This document shows, piece by piece, positions 18,506 to 28,619 of a DNA stretch of 64,000 nucleotides. The notes under the pieces are model-generated. The model searched no databases and had not been told where the DNA came from. It saw only the letters and a program-made list of their open reading frames with translations. The stretch is from contig JAKVBQ010000005.1 in assembly GCA_022447205.1 (NCBI GenBank), positions 82,357-146,356 on the forward strand. The letters are read 5' to 3'. Position 1 is the first letter of the stretch; every line of letters starts with the position of its first letter. Both the position numbers and the translations under genes were made by a program. The stretch comes from Phycisphaerales bacterium. Its GTDB lineage: Bacteria > Planctomycetota > Phycisphaerae > Phycisphaerales > SM1A02.

Positions 18506-20914
18506 TCAGGATGAAAGTTCGTTGGCGGTCCGGAAGAGCTCCGTCGGATCAGGAGGCTCCCTCCCGGGCTCGACTCCGGTGACGACGATCGACGCGGCAT
18601 CACCCGGCAGCAGCGTCATCCATCCGCGATCCGCGCGAGCATCGGCACCCAGTCGATCCGCCTGCAGCACCAGGTCCCGCAGCAGGGACCGTGCCTTGAC
18701 CGTGTACCGGATCTCGTTGGTGGAAACGTCCTCCCGAGTGATCTCGAACTCGGGTTCGGGACAGTCGAGTTCCCGATCCTTCGATGAAAACCAGAACGCC
18801 CGATGTCCGTCGAAGCCGGCCACCACCAGCTCGGAGACGCCCTCACCGATCGACCTGATCGCCTCCGGGAGCCGAACCACCTGCCTGCCCCGTCTCGGCT
18901 CGAGTTTGATGGCAGCGGTGCAGGTTGCACGCGGCGTGCCGTGGAAATCCAGTCGCCGGACCTCGACCGTTCCCGACACCGGATCCGGGCCGTCATTGAC
19001 CACCACCAGGGAAAGCTCGCCATCCACGGGTTCGAGTGCGACCAGCAGGGGTTCGAATGCCGCCTGCACCGCATGGTACGCAGGCTTCGGTCGGTGATTG
19101 ACGTCGAGCAGGGACCAGGAGTGACCGGTCCAGACATCATTCAACTGCCAGATCAGGGCGCCTTCGCACCGAGGTCGATTCACACGCAGCCAGGTGCAGG
19201 CGATCGACATCGCTCGTGCCTGAAGAACCTGAGCAGCCCAGTGCCATCGCTCGAAGGAACATGGCTGGTCGGTGGTTATGCCGAACCATGACTCGAGGTA
19301 CGGAGCGTACTGCACCTCGTCGCCACCCCAGGCACGCTGTCGCTCCTCGAGCGCGCCAGGCGTCAGGACCTCGAGGTCGAGACCGAGGGCCTCCTCGATC
19401 GAACGAAGCGTGGGCGGCGCCTGATGACCGAATTCACTGACGAACCGGGGAACCAGATCTCGGTACCCGTCGATCTTCAGGTCCCAGGTGTGTCGATCCC
19501 CGACATCCGGGTCGTTGGGATGTCGCTCAAGCGAACCGGACCAGGGCGATTCGGTCCAGTAGGGTCGGGCAGGATCGAGTTCGGCGCACACCCGGGGGAG
19601 GAGATCCGTCCAGTAGCCGACACCCCAGTCCTGGTCAGGTGGCATCTGCTCCTTCCAGCCCCAGGAGAACCAGGCAAGCACATCCTCGTTGCCACCGCAC
19701 CAGAGCACGATCGAGGGATGGCGTGCAAGCCGGACCACCTGGGACCGCGCCTCCTCCTCGACGAGTGAACGCATCTCCCGGTGTTCCGGATAGGTGGCAC
19801 AGGCGAACATGAAGTCCTGCCACACCATGATGCCCAGCTCGTCACAACGATCGTAGAACCAGCCAGGCTCGTAGAGACCGCCCCCCCAGACACGAAGCAT
19901 GTTCATGTTCGCGGAACACGCCGACTGAAGCAGCGGTTCGACGTCATCCGGAACCTGGCGATGCGGGAAGAGTCGTGATGGAATCCAGTTCGCACCACGA
20001 CAAAAGACCGGCTCTCCGTTCACCAGGACCGCGAATCGACCATCCTCACCGGAGTCCAGTTCGACCTGCCTGAGTCCCGAGCGACACGAACCACGAGTCC
20101 CGTCCTCGAGTTCGATCTCGTACGTGACCAGGCGCTGTGCACCAAGACCGCGAGGCCACCAGATCGGCGGGTTCTCGATCTCGAACTCCTGGACAAGCGA
20201 GCCGGTGCTCCGGGCGATGATCGCACCATCTTCATCACGGACCAGGACGGACGCCTCCGAGGCGGGCCCGTCGACGTCGACGTCGAGGCGGACAACGGCC
20301 CTGTCATCGGCGAGGTCGACCACCTGCGGCCTGATGCCGGTGATCCTCGAGGCCTCCCAGCCCTCGAGTCGGACACTGCCCGCGAATCCACAGGTCGGAC
20401 AGCACGGCCCCCAGTCCCAGCCGAAGTTGCAGGCGCTCTTGCGCATCTGCGAGAACGGCCCCCATGCCCCATCAGCATTGAGCGGACGGGCACCGTGCAC
20501 CGACTCGAGCTGTTCCGCTTCGGCAAGGGACCCCTTGAGCAGCACCTCGATCTCATTGGCACCGGGCCGAAGGATCGAACGCACGTCGAACCGCCAGGGT
20601 CGGTACTGAGATGCGACGTCACCGAGGTGGATCCCGTTCAGGCGCACGGAACCGATGGTGTCGATCGAATCGAAGACCAGTTCGACCTGCCGACGCGAGA
20701 GGACCTCCGGATCGGCGGTGAACGTCGTCCGCCAGGTCCAGTCGGTCCGCCCGATGAACGCCTGCGCGGCCTCCCCCCCGCTCGAATCCGGGTCGGGAAT
20801 CACCCGCGCCGCAAGAAGGGCATCGTGCACGCACCCCGGGACGAACGCATCATGCGGACCATGCCCCGGGGCCTCGACCGTCCAACGCGTGCTGTCCAGA
20901 AGCTGGATCTTCAT
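18506..20914 (-). CDS. Beta-mannosidase-like glycoside hydrolase family 2 enzyme
   Basis: An 802-residue GH2 hydrolase. The jelly-roll N-terminal sugar-binding domain contains the beta-mannosidase landmarks F-I-G-R-T-D-W-T-W and N-F-G-W-D-W-G-P (164-170). An Ig-like domain and a TIM barrel follow. The acid/base is predicted as Glu410 in G-G-N-E-D and the nucleophile as Glu494 in V-S-E-F-G. There is no signal peptide, so it probably acts in the cytoplasm on imported mannosides. The start overlaps the stop of the upstream symporter gene by four bases, indicating that uptake and hydrolysis are coupled. The 78 bases before the next gene are empty. Confidence 0.88.
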   Translation of the reverse strand: MKIQLLDSTRWTVEAPGHGPHDAFVPGCVHDALLAARVIPDPDSSGGEAAQAFIGRTDWTWRTTFTADPEVLSRRQVELVFDSIDTIGSVRLNGIHLGDVASQYRPWRFDVRSILRPGANEIEVLLKGSLAEAEQLESVHGARPLNADGAWGPFSQMRKSACNFGWDWGPCCPTCGFAGSVRLEGWEASRITGIRPQVVDLADDRAVVRLDVDVDGPASEASVLVRDEDGAIIARSTGSLVQEFEIENPPIWWPRGLGAQRLVTYEIELEDGTRGSCRSGLRQVELDSGEDGRFAVLVNGEPVFCRGANWIPSRLFPHRQVPDDVEPLLQSACSANMNMLRVWGGGLYEPGWFYDRCDELGIMVWQDFMFACATYPEHREMRSLVEEEARSQVVRLARHPSIVLWCGGNEDVLAWFSWGWKEQMPPDQDWGVGYWTDLLPRVCAELDPARPYWTESPWSGSLERHPNDPDVGDRHTWDLKIDGYRDLVPRFVSEFGHQAPPTLRSIEEALGLDLEVLTPGALEERQRAWGGDEVQYAPYLESWFGITTDQPCSFERWHWAAQVLQARAMSIACTWLRVNRPRCEGALIWQLNDVWTGHSWSLLDVNHRPKPAYHAVQAAFEPLLVALEPVDGELSLVVVNDGPDPVSGTVEVRRLDFHGTPRATCTAAIKLEPRRGRQVVRLPEAIRSIGEGVSELVVAGFDGHRAFWFSSKDRELDCPEPEFEITREDVSTNEIRYTVKARSLLRDLVLQADRLGADARADRGWMTLLPGDAASIVVTGVEPGREPPDPTELFRTANELSS

Positions 20915-23196
20915 TCGATGTCGCTTCGCAGGTCATCCCTTGATGAGGCGACATGACCGTCGTCAGCCTCGTCCGGGACGTAGTTCCGGAGACGATCGAA
21001 CATCCGACGCAGGTCACGGAAGCCGCCTACCGTGAACCAGACCGTCACCGCAGCCGCCACGCCGAAGGCGAGATACGTCCACCAGTGCCAGTACCCCGCC
21101 CACCAGGCACGGTCGAGACCGAACTGCTCACGCCAGACCAGGATGACGATGAAGACGAGGGTGAAGCCGAACGGCCAGAGCAGGGTGATCGCGGTCGCGA
21201 ACCGATCCCACCCGGTCATGTTCCGATCGAAGCCGAACCGTTCGAGCCAGGTCCCCTTCGAGACGATCGCCGCCTGGTCACCCTCGATCGCATGAACGCC
21301 CCTGTTGAGCAACTTGTCCATGTCATGCGGAGCACGACCGGTCACCCAACCAAGGAGGGAGATCGAGACATAGAGAAGGATCGAGATCACGATCGACCAG
21401 AAGGTGAGCACCTGACCGGTCATGTCGTTGCGAACATAGGCCAGGGGAGCGAGCAGCGGTGCGAGGGAGGACGCCCGCTCGACCCTCACGAGATAGGGCT
21501 CCCCTTCGGGATCACTGCCGGAGACCCCGCTCGACGGATCGATGGTCGCGTTCCGGAGCGAGGTTCGGTCCTCTCCCCATGCCAGTTCGACGGCGGCACG
21601 GGCCGCACTCGAACCTTCATCGGGTTCGAGCAGGTTCGCAGTGATCGCGAGCGAGGAGTCCCCGAGCGAATTCCATTCACCTTCCTCCATGTCGGGGGAA
21701 AGGGTGAATCGTCGCTCGACACCGTCATGCTCCACCACCAGCATCGGTCCGGGGTGGACCGTCGTCGCATCGAGCTGCTTCAGGATGATTCCTCCACCTG
21801 ACAGCGTCATGCCCGCGATCATCGCAGCCCAGGCTGCAGCGGTGGTCCCCCGCTTCCAGTACAGGCCCCCGATGATCGCACTTCCAGCACCACCCACGAA
21901 GACCGCACCGGTGAGCGCGAGGAACATCGCGATGTACTGGTTGGGCTTGTAGAGAAGGCTGAAGACGAAGGCGAAGATCGCGACCCCGAAGATCGAGCAC
22001 TTGAGGAGCAGGAGGTGCGCCTTCTGCGACAACGGCTTCTTGCGGAAGGGAAGGACGACGTCCTGGATGAAGATCGATCCCCAGGAATGAAGATAGGTGT
22101 CGTTCGTCGAGATGAAAGCACCAAGGAGCGCCGCCGCGAAGAGCCCCAGGAGCCCTGCCGGGAGGATCTGCGCCACCGCGACCGGGGTCCGGACCTCGGC
22201 CGCAAGCGCCGCGGTGGGTTGTGCACCGGTGTAGGCGTTGATCAGTTCGGCCTCCGCGGCGTAGGCGGGATCGGTCATCACCACCCTGATCGCGACCGGC
22301 AGGACGAGGGTGATCAGCATCAGCACGCGAAAACGCCAGCCGTTGAAGATGTTGGCCATCTTCGCCTCGTGTGCGTTGAGCGCGGCGGCGCGGTAGCCAC
22401 TCTCCCCCTGCCACCCCATCATCCCGTAGAAGAGGACGATCACGCTGATCACCCAGTACCAGACGTTGAAGTTCTCCTCGCGTCCAAGGTCGAAGGGATC
22501 GACGAGCGACTTCCCTTCGGGTGCGGCAAGCAGCGCCGTCTCGATCCTGCTCCAGGGAAAGAGCCAGAGCAGGTATCCGATGATCACGAGGAACACCACG
22601 TTGGCGAACGATCCCTGGAGGAAGTCGGTGACGATGACCGCCACCTGCCCGCCGAGAAAGACGAAGAGCAGTGCGATCGCGAGCATGAACCCCATGAGCA
22701 GCGGGAACGTCGAGACAGCCGTTTCCCCGAACATGATGGCTTCGGGGAGACCGCAGAGTGCGATGAAGAACCGTGCGGCCACGGCGGGGAAGATCCCGTA
22801 GTTGATGACTCCGCTGACGAAGGCGACCAGCCCCGCGAAGACGCGGAATCGCCGGCTGTACCTCATCTCGAAGAACTGAGCGAGGGTCATGGCACGAGTC
22901 TGGCGATAGCGATAGATGACCCATCCGGACAACGCGATGATGATCATCGCGGGGCCTTCCATCAGTCCCCACCAGATCGAGGTGTATGCCACGTCGTAGT
23001 TCTGCTGCCAGTACCAGACGAGGGAGATCACACCGAGCTGCGCCATGCCGTAGGCGACGGCGATCAGATAGCGACCGGCACAACGGTTGGCGGCGAGGAA
23101 CCCCGAGACACTGCCCGCATGGGGCCGGGTGTACAACGCCGCCACCAGGAGACCCAGCGGAAAGAGAAAAAGGATGGCCCAATCAAGCCCTGTCAT
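20911..23196 (-). CDS. Sodium:solute symporter (SSS family)
   Basis: A large (761 residues) multi-pass transporter of the SSS/SGLT family, with the first TM at residues 5-24 and at least 13 hydrophobic segments. The insertion at about 480-580 is predicted soluble and beta-rich, and is unusual for SSS proteins. The gene is translationally coupled to the beta-mannosidase, so a mannoside or manno-oligosaccharide substrate is a reasonable inference. Start at 23196 (Met-Thr-Gly); the ATG at 23211 is also possible, but a TAGGAT hexamer overlaps it. Confidence 0.85.
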   Translation of the reverse strand: MTGLDWAILFLFPLGLLVAALYTRPHAGSVSGFLAANRCAGRYLIAVAYGMAQLGVISLVWYWQQNYDVAYTSIWWGLMEGPAMIIIALSGWVIYRYRQTRAMTLAQFFEMRYSRRFRVFAGLVAFVSGVINYGIFPAVAARFFIALCGLPEAIMFGETAVSTFPLLMGFMLAIALLFVFLGGQVAVIVTDFLQGSFANVVFLVIIGYLLWLFPWSRIETALLAAPEGKSLVDPFDLGREENFNVWYWVISVIVLFYGMMGWQGESGYRAAALNAHEAKMANIFNGWRFRVLMLITLVLPVAIRVVMTDPAYAAEAELINAYTGAQPTAALAAEVRTPVAVAQILPAGLLGLFAAALLGAFISTNDTYLHSWGSIFIQDVVLPFRKKPLSQKAHLLLLKCSIFGVAIFAFVFSLLYKPNQYIAMFLALTGAVFVGGAGSAIIGGLYWKRGTTAAAWAAMIAGMTLSGGGIILKQLDATTVHPGPMLVVEHDGVERRFTLSPDMEEGEWNSLGDSSLAITANLLEPDEGSSAARAAVELAWGEDRTSLRNATIDPSSGVSGSDPEGEPYLVRVERASSLAPLLAPLAYVRNDMTGQVLTFWSIVISILLYVSISLLGWVTGRAPHDMDKLLNRGVHAIEGDQAAIVSKGTWLERFGFDRNMTGWDRFATAITLLWPFGFTLVFIVILVWREQFGLDRAWWAGYWHWWTYLAFGVAAAVTVWFTVGGFRDLRRMFDRLRNYVPDEADDGHVASSRDDLRSDIE

Positions 23197-23249
23197 GAGG
23201 ATGCGGCACATCCTAGCGTGAGGTGGCCGATAACCGCCGACAACTCACG

Positions 23250-23277
23250 TTGATCAAGCATGTTTCGGTGCTAGACT
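23250..23277 (+). promoter_or_regulatory. Candidate sigma70-type promoter of the export operon
   Basis: TTGATC (23250-23255), a 16-base spacer and TAGACT (23272-23277) lie 21 bases before the first gene of the seven-gene export operon. The divergent symporter gene starts at 23196. Four of six positions match in each hexamer. Confidence 0.5.
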
Positions 23278-23298
23278 CTGGTTGGAGACCGCAGCCGG

Positions 23299-23712
23299 AT
23301 GAGATCGAACATCACCATCTCGCAACGAATCATCGCCGTGTTGATCGCGGCGTGGATTCCGTTCTGCTGCTGCACCCTGAAGGTCGCTGCCTCGATGGTC
23401 CAGGATGCGGACTCGACTCCGCTGGTCGGGAGCTGCTGCTGCAGCCAGGACACGGCCCCCTGCGACGGCGAGGACTCCGGCCCCGAAGAGGGCTCGGACA
23501 AGGCCTGCTCGATCTGCTGCCTCAAGGTGATGCCCGATCCCCCGCAGGACTGGGATCCGCCGATCGTGCTCCTTGAACTGCCGCAGTCGCTTGCGATGAG
23601 CAGCCTCCTTGTCGACACCGGCAACGAGGCACGCACGACCCTGCCGGCACGACCACCGGACCTGCCAGCACGCGACACGCTGCTCGAGCAGCACGCGTTG
23701 CTCCTCGTCTGA
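23299..23712 (+). CDS. Small Cys-rich exported protein opening the export operon
   Basis: A 137-residue protein with an N-terminal hydrophobic signal or anchor segment. It has ten cysteines in the first ~75 residues: two C-C-C triplets, a C-D-G and a C-S-I-C-C cluster. The C-terminal half is Pro/Leu-rich and Cys-free. The Cys clusters suggest metal or disulfide chemistry in the periplasm, but this is inference. It is the first gene after a candidate promoter and lies 84 bases before the TolC-like gene. I recognise no family. Confidence 0.65.
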   Translation: MRSNITISQRIIAVLIAAWIPFCCCTLKVAASMVQDADSTPLVGSCCCSQDTAPCDGEDSGPEEGSDKACSICCLKVMPDPPQDWDPPIVLLELPQSLAMSSLLVDTGNEARTTLPARPPDLPARDTLLEQHALLLV

Positions 23713-23796
23713 ACCGTTCCTCGATCGATGAACCGACTTCGACACTGCATGCGTCGAAGCATGTTGTCGTGCACCGATCAACACCGAGGAACAAGA

Positions 23797-25206
23797 ATGA
23801 ACACGAGAAGAACGTGGGTGAGTCCTTTCACCACCCTCATCCTGATTGCCGGACTGCCCGGCTGCATCACGACCGATCCCGATGCGGCGATCGACCAGAC
23901 GATCCGCCTGGCGAATGACCGAACCGCTGCATCCATGCCGCTCGAAGAGGCCTGGGCGAAACCGTTCACCGACCGCAGCGGGATCTGGAACGGACATGAC
24001 CCCCTCGACCTGAACACCGCGCTCGAGGTCGCCCTCCGCAATGACCCGGAACTGAGGCGTCAACTCGCCCTGGTGGCCGAACGACAGGCGGACCTGGCCC
24101 AGAGCTCGCGCCCCGCGAATCCGGCGCTCGGCTTCGGACTCGGGATCGCGATCGATGGCATGTCCGGTGCACCGGCCATGGTCCAGATCATGCAGCAGCT
24201 GACCTGGATCTGGACGATGAACGATCGGATCGACGTGGCGGACCGACGACTCGAGGCGATGATCCTCGATGCAGCACGAACCACGGTCGAACGCAGCTCG
24301 GAGCTTCGCAGCAGTTTCGCCAACCTCCTTCACGCCGAGGAGCTGGTCGAACTGAGGCGGTCGTACCTGGAAACCACGGGTACCAGTCTCGACCTTGCGA
24401 CCGCGCTGGCCCACGCGGGGGAACTCGCCGACCTCGAGGTCGACCGGGCACGGATCGACCACAGGGACGCGGAAGCCAGACTCGAGGCGGCACGACGTGG
24501 CAGACGTGGCAGGAAGATCGAACTGCTTCGCGCCATGGGCTGGCCGGAACACTCCACGGACTTCGAGGTGGCCGGTGCATTCAGGATGCATGCGAACCAG
24601 CCACCGGACGAGGTCGAAGTGATCGAACGGGCGGCGATCGTTCGTCTGGACGTCGCTGCCGCGGAACATCGAGTGCTCGCGGAGGAGGCGAACGCACGGC
24701 TCCAGGGCTGGAAGCGACTGCCGGAGGTCGGTGTGACCGCCGCCCTGGAGAAGACGAACATGGATCGAAAGTCGATCGTGCCGGGTGCGACGGTGACGGT
24801 GCCGGTGTTCGACGACGGTGATGCAGCGATCGCAAGAGCCGATGCACGTGTCGAGGCTGCGCGCCTCGAGGCGGCGATCATCCGCGAGGACGCGATCACG
24901 GAGGCACGCGCCGCACTCAACGAATGGAATCGCGCACGCCAGCAGGCCGTGCTCTTCGAAGAGGGCCTGGTCGCTTCCGCGCGAGACGTGGTCGCTCGTT
25001 CCGAGCTCTCCTTCAAGGCCGGAATCACGAACGTCAATGAACTCCTGCTCACGCAAAGGCGCATGATCGCACTCGAGATCGAACTGCTCGGGGAAAGACT
25101 GCTTGCCTCGCTGGCGTGGGTCGATCTCGAGAAAGCGGTGGGCGGCTCGTTCGAAATCCCACTTCAACGACCATCGATTGAAACGGACAGGGAGGGCACC
25201 TCATGA
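23797..25206 (+). CDS. TolC-family outer-membrane efflux lipoprotein
   Basis: A 469-residue protein with a signal peptide and lipobox (L-P-G-C), followed by the two long helical repeats of the outer-membrane efflux protein family, rich in A/E/L/R heptads. Typical landmarks are the A-L-x-x-N-P-E-L-type start (A-L-R-N-D-P-E-L) and the second repeat opening with A-R-A-D-A-R-V-E-A-A. It would form the trimeric outer-membrane exit duct for the adaptor and ABC genes that follow. Start at 23797 is supported by GAGG about 8 bases upstream; the upstream frame to 23728 lacks a signal peptide. It overlaps the adaptor gene by four bases. Confidence 0.85.
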   Translation: MNTRRTWVSPFTTLILIAGLPGCITTDPDAAIDQTIRLANDRTAASMPLEEAWAKPFTDRSGIWNGHDPLDLNTALEVALRNDPELRRQLALVAERQADLAQSSRPANPALGFGLGIAIDGMSGAPAMVQIMQQLTWIWTMNDRIDVADRRLEAMILDAARTTVERSSELRSSFANLLHAEELVELRRSYLETTGTSLDLATALAHAGELADLEVDRARIDHRDAEARLEAARRGRRGRKIELLRAMGWPEHSTDFEVAGAFRMHANQPPDEVEVIERAAIVRLDVAAAEHRVLAEEANARLQGWKRLPEVGVTAALEKTNMDRKSIVPGATVTVPVFDDGDAAIARADARVEAARLEAAIIREDAITEARAALNEWNRARQQAVLFEEGLVASARDVVARSELSFKAGITNVNELLLTQRRMIALEIELLGERLLASLAWVDLEKAVGGSFEIPLQRPSIETDREGTS

Positions 25207-26762
25207 CCGAACGGAATTCGATCGAGGACCTTGCGGGCAGGGATGCGGGAAACATTCCACAGCCCGCCTCCCGGTGGCTCCTGCGCTACGGACTGCCGAT
25301 CACCGTCATCGGCCTGATGGCCGCGGTCCTGGTGGGCACCGCATGGAGTGCCTTCATGCCGGCACGATCGGTGCGGGTGGCGACGGTGGCGATCAGGCAG
25401 GTTGAAACCGATGCGGAACCGATGCAGGAGGAGACCAGCAGAGGCGAGGTCATCCAGGCACCGGGCTGGATCGAACCCGACCCGTTCCCCACCTACGTCG
25501 CGGCACTCGAAGAGGGCGTGGTCAAGGACATCCTGAAGCTGGAGGGTGACCGTGTGGCGGCAGGCGAAGTCGTCGCGACCCTCGTGGACGATGAAGCACG
25601 GATCAGGGTCGCCGAAGCGGAAGCCGCGCTGACACTGGCACTGTCCCAGCAGGAAACCGCGACGAAGATCCTCGAGCAGGCGACCATGGAGTTCGCAACC
25701 CGAAGTGAAACGAAGCGTCGGGTGGCCGTCGCTGAGGCGATGCTGGAGAGCCTCGGGGCAGAGGGATCGAAAATCGATGCCGAAGTGACTGCGGCACGCG
25801 CCACGGCCGCGAAGCTCCAGGACGAACTCTCGAGGAAATCGGGACTCGTCGACCAGGGCGCGGTGGCCGAAGGCGTCGTCATTCGCCTCGAGAAGGATCT
25901 CGAGGCCGCAAAGGCGAAGGTCGACTCCCTCTTGCAGCAAGGCAAGGCGAAGGATGCGGCGGTCGTCGCCGCAGAGGCGGAACTCGAGGCCGCCCGAATC
26001 GAGCTTGAGCTCCAGACCCATGAGACGATCGAGGTGGAGAATGCGAGATCGCGCCTCTTCGAGAGCGCATCGATGATCAATCTCGCCAGGGCCGAGCGCG
26101 ACCGGGCACGGCTCGCGTTCGAGCGTTGCCAGGTGGTCTCGCCGGTCGCCGGAACGGTGATCGAACTGCTCAGCGCACCGGGTTCGGCGATCAACTATGG
26201 AAACGGCTCGCACGGGTCGCACATCATGCACGTCTACGACCCGAAGAGTCTCCAGGTGCGTGCGGACATACCCCTTGCCGATGTGGCAAGGGTCAGGGTC
26301 GGCCAGCCTGCGACCATCGTGGTCGATGCGCTCCCGGACACCGTGTTCAAGGGAACCGTCGTCCGATTCCTCCACAAGGCGGACATCTCGAAGAACACCG
26401 TCGAGGCCAAGGTGATGATCGAGGACCCGAGCCTCGTGCTCAAGCCGGAGATGCTTGCACGGGTCAGGATCCTGCCGATGCCCAAGGGATCGTCGATGTC
26501 GCACGCGAGGATGGTTGATCGGGTCTTCGTGCCCGAGGATGCGATCGTCCGGACCGATGACAACGACCAGGTCTGGGTGATCGAGAACCTTGAACGCGGA
26601 AAGGGTCGCGCATCACTTCGCACGATCATCCTCGGCGAAGAGCGAAATGACGGCTGGGTCGAGGTCACCTCCGGCATGAATCCCGGCGACAAGGTGATCC
26701 TCGACCGGGAGAACCTCGACACCGGTGATCATGTCGTGATCTCCGACGGAAAGGAGGCGTGA
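25203..26762 (+). CDS. Periplasmic adaptor (HlyD/MacA-type membrane fusion protein)
   Basis: A 519-residue adaptor with one N-terminal TM (~30-50), a biotinyl-lipoyl half-motif (V-K-D-I-L-K-L-E-G-D-R-V), and a long coiled coil at ~140-310. The second lipoyl half follows (V-V-S-P-V-A-G-T-V), then a beta-barrel and a membrane-proximal domain. It would link the ABC transporter to the TolC-like duct. It is coupled by ATGA overlap to the TolC-like gene and ends two bases before the ATPase start. The coiled-coil length is greater than in many MacA proteins. Confidence 0.87.
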   Translation: MTERNSIEDLAGRDAGNIPQPASRWLLRYGLPITVIGLMAAVLVGTAWSAFMPARSVRVATVAIRQVETDAEPMQEETSRGEVIQAPGWIEPDPFPTYVAALEEGVVKDILKLEGDRVAAGEVVATLVDDEARIRVAEAEAALTLALSQQETATKILEQATMEFATRSETKRRVAVAEAMLESLGAEGSKIDAEVTAARATAAKLQDELSRKSGLVDQGAVAEGVVIRLEKDLEAAKAKVDSLLQQGKAKDAAVVAAEAELEAARIELELQTHETIEVENARSRLFESASMINLARAERDRARLAFERCQVVSPVAGTVIELLSAPGSAINYGNGSHGSHIMHVYDPKSLQVRADIPLADVARVRVGQPATIVVDALPDTVFKGTVVRFLHKADISKNTVEAKVMIEDPSLVLKPEMLARVRILPMPKGSSMSHARMVDRVFVPEDAIVRTDDNDQVWVIENLERGKGRASLRTIILGEERNDGWVEVTSGMNPGDKVILDRENLDTGDHVVISDGKEA

Positions 26763-26763
26763 G

Positions 26764-27453
26764 ATGGCCTTGATCGAATGCAGGCAACTGTCCCGCATCT
26801 ACCAGCGTGGCACGGAGGAGATCCGACCGCTCGACGCGATGGACCTCGACATCGAGGCGGGCAGCTTCGTGGCACTGATGGGCCCGTCCGGAAGCGGGAA
26901 GACGACACTGTTGAATCTTCTTGCGGGCATCGACCGTCCGACCTCGGGAACCCTGGCCATCGACGGCGTCTCCATCCACGAACTCTCACGCGGACAGCTC
27001 GCCGACTGGCGATCGGAGAACGTGGGCTACATCTTCCAGCTCTACAACCTCGTTCCCGTGCTGACCGCATACGAGAACGTCGAACTGCCGCTGTTGCTGC
27101 AGTCGATGGGCTCTCGGGAGCGACACCGGCGGGTCTCGGCGGCCCTCGACGTGGTGGGCATCGCCGACCGGCACTCGCACTTCCCAAGACAGCTTTCAGG
27201 CGGCCAGGAGCAACGCGTCGCCATCGCCCGTGCGATCGTGACCGAGCCGACGATCCTGCTTGCCGACGAACCCACGGGCGACCTCGACCGGGAAAGTGCC
27301 ACCAGCGTGATGAACCTGCTGTCAACGCTCAATCGCGAGCACGGCAGGACGATCGTCATGGTGACCCATGACCCGAAGACCACGGAATGGTCCGACACCG
27401 TGCTGAACCTCGAGAAGGGGAAGTTGATCGAGTCGAGGGAGGTCACCTCATGA
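26764..27453 (+). CDS. ABC transporter ATPase (MacB/LolD class)
   Basis: A 229-residue nucleotide-binding protein. Walker A is G-P-S-G-S-G-K-T-T (residues ~40-48), the signature is L-S-G-G-Q-E-Q-R (~140), and Walker B is I-L-L-A-D-E-P (~160) followed by T-G-D-L-D. This is the MacB/LolD group, whose members drive FtsX-type permeases and mechanotransmission rather than classical transport. GGAGG lies 6 bases before the start. It overlaps the next permease gene by four bases. Confidence 0.92.
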   Translation: MALIECRQLSRIYQRGTEEIRPLDAMDLDIEAGSFVALMGPSGSGKTTLLNLLAGIDRPTSGTLAIDGVSIHELSRGQLADWRSENVGYIFQLYNLVPVLTAYENVELPLLLQSMGSRERHRRVSAALDVVGIADRHSHFPRQLSGGQEQRVAIARAIVTEPTILLADEPTGDLDRESATSVMNLLSTLNREHGRTIVMVTHDPKTTEWSDTVLNLEKGKLIESREVTS

Positions 27454-28610
27454 GCCCGATGGTCCGAGTCATCCCGGTCGTCCTGAAGCAGATCCACAGG
27501 AACAGGATCCGTTCGCTGCTCACGATCTCCGGCATCGCGGTCGCGATGTTCCTCTTCTGCGTCGTGGAATCGATGCGTGATGGCGTGCACGCCGCCACCG
27601 TCGCCACGGCGGAGGACACCACGCTGGTCGTCTACAGGGAGAATCGATACTGCCCGTTCTCCAGCAACCTGCCGCAGTTCTATGGCGACCGCATCGAGGG
27701 CATCCAGGGCGTCGATTCGGTCGTTCCCATGCAGATCGTCGTGAACAACTGCCGGGCATCGCTTGACGTCGTCACCTTCCGGGGCGTTCCGGAAGACGAC
27801 CTGGGCAAGGCGCTCGAGGGTGGATCATCGATCAACGAAGGCAGCATGACCGACTGGCGGAGAAGAGGAGACGGTGCACTCGTGGGTGAGGCGCTTGCCG
27901 CGCGGCGTGGCGTCAGGGTCGGTGACCGATTCACGGCGGCGGGAGTCTCCGTGTACGTCGCAGGCATCCTGGAAAGCGATGCGGCACAGGACAGGAACGT
28001 CGCCTACGTCCACCTGCCCTTCCTGCAGGAAAGCGTGCGTCGAGGGGGCACGGGCGGAACGGTGACCCAGTTCAACGTCCATGTCGAGGATCCGATGGCG
28101 ATGGAAGAGGTCGCGAAGGCGATCGACTCCGAGTTCCGTCATGACGAGCACCCGACCTCGACCAGATCCGAGAAGGCGTTCGTGGGCAGGGCCGCAAGGG
28201 ACATCATCGAGATCGTCGGATTCGCCTCGTGGCTCGGGTGGGGCGCCCTTGTCACGGTCTTCGCACTGGTGGCGAACGCGATCGTCCTCTCCATGCGCGA
28301 CCGGGTCCGAGATCACGCAGTCCTTCAGACGCTCGGTTTCTCCGGCCTCCTGATCGGTTGGATGGTGTTGCTCGAAGGCGCGATCCTGGGGGTCGCCGGC
28401 GGTTCCATCGGCACCCTGGCCGCCTGGAGCTTCACCTGGTTCGGTCGTTTCGCGATGACCATGGAAGGCCTCAACATCGAGATCTCCTCGAACCCGATGG
28501 TGATCGGGATCGGAATCGGACTCTCGCTGGCACTCGGGGTCCTTGCCGGGATCGTGCCTGCATGGCGGGTCTCGCGCCGGGTGATCGCACAATCGTTCAG
28601 GGCGGTGTGA
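27450..28610 (+). CDS. FtsX/MacB-type ABC permease 1
   Basis: A 386-residue permease with one TM near the N-terminus (~25-45), a periplasmic domain of about 200 residues, and three C-terminal TM segments (~270-375). This is the type VII (MacB/LolC) topology. The start at 27450 is fixed by the ATGA overlap with the ATPase gene. The Y-C-P-F-S-S and N-N-C-R-A-S cysteines in the periplasmic region are notable in this Cys-rich operon. It probably dimerises with permease 2. Confidence 0.88.
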   Translation: MSPMVRVIPVVLKQIHRNRIRSLLTISGIAVAMFLFCVVESMRDGVHAATVATAEDTTLVVYRENRYCPFSSNLPQFYGDRIEGIQGVDSVVPMQIVVNNCRASLDVVTFRGVPEDDLGKALEGGSSINEGSMTDWRRRGDGALVGEALAARRGVRVGDRFTAAGVSVYVAGILESDAAQDRNVAYVHLPFLQESVRRGGTGGTVTQFNVHVEDPMAMEEVAKAIDSEFRHDEHPTSTRSEKAFVGRAARDIIEIVGFASWLGWGALVTVFALVANAIVLSMRDRVRDHAVLQTLGFSGLLIGWMVLLEGAILGVAGGSIGTLAAWSFTWFGRFAMTMEGLNIEISSNPMVIGIGIGLSLALGVLAGIVPAWRVSRRVIAQSFRAV

Positions 28611-28619
28611 GGAGACGCC

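Noticed and set aside
23254..25167. 637-residue minus-strand open frame
   Set aside because: Overlaps the TolC-like gene and Cys-rich gene on the opposite strand; composition shows a shadow.
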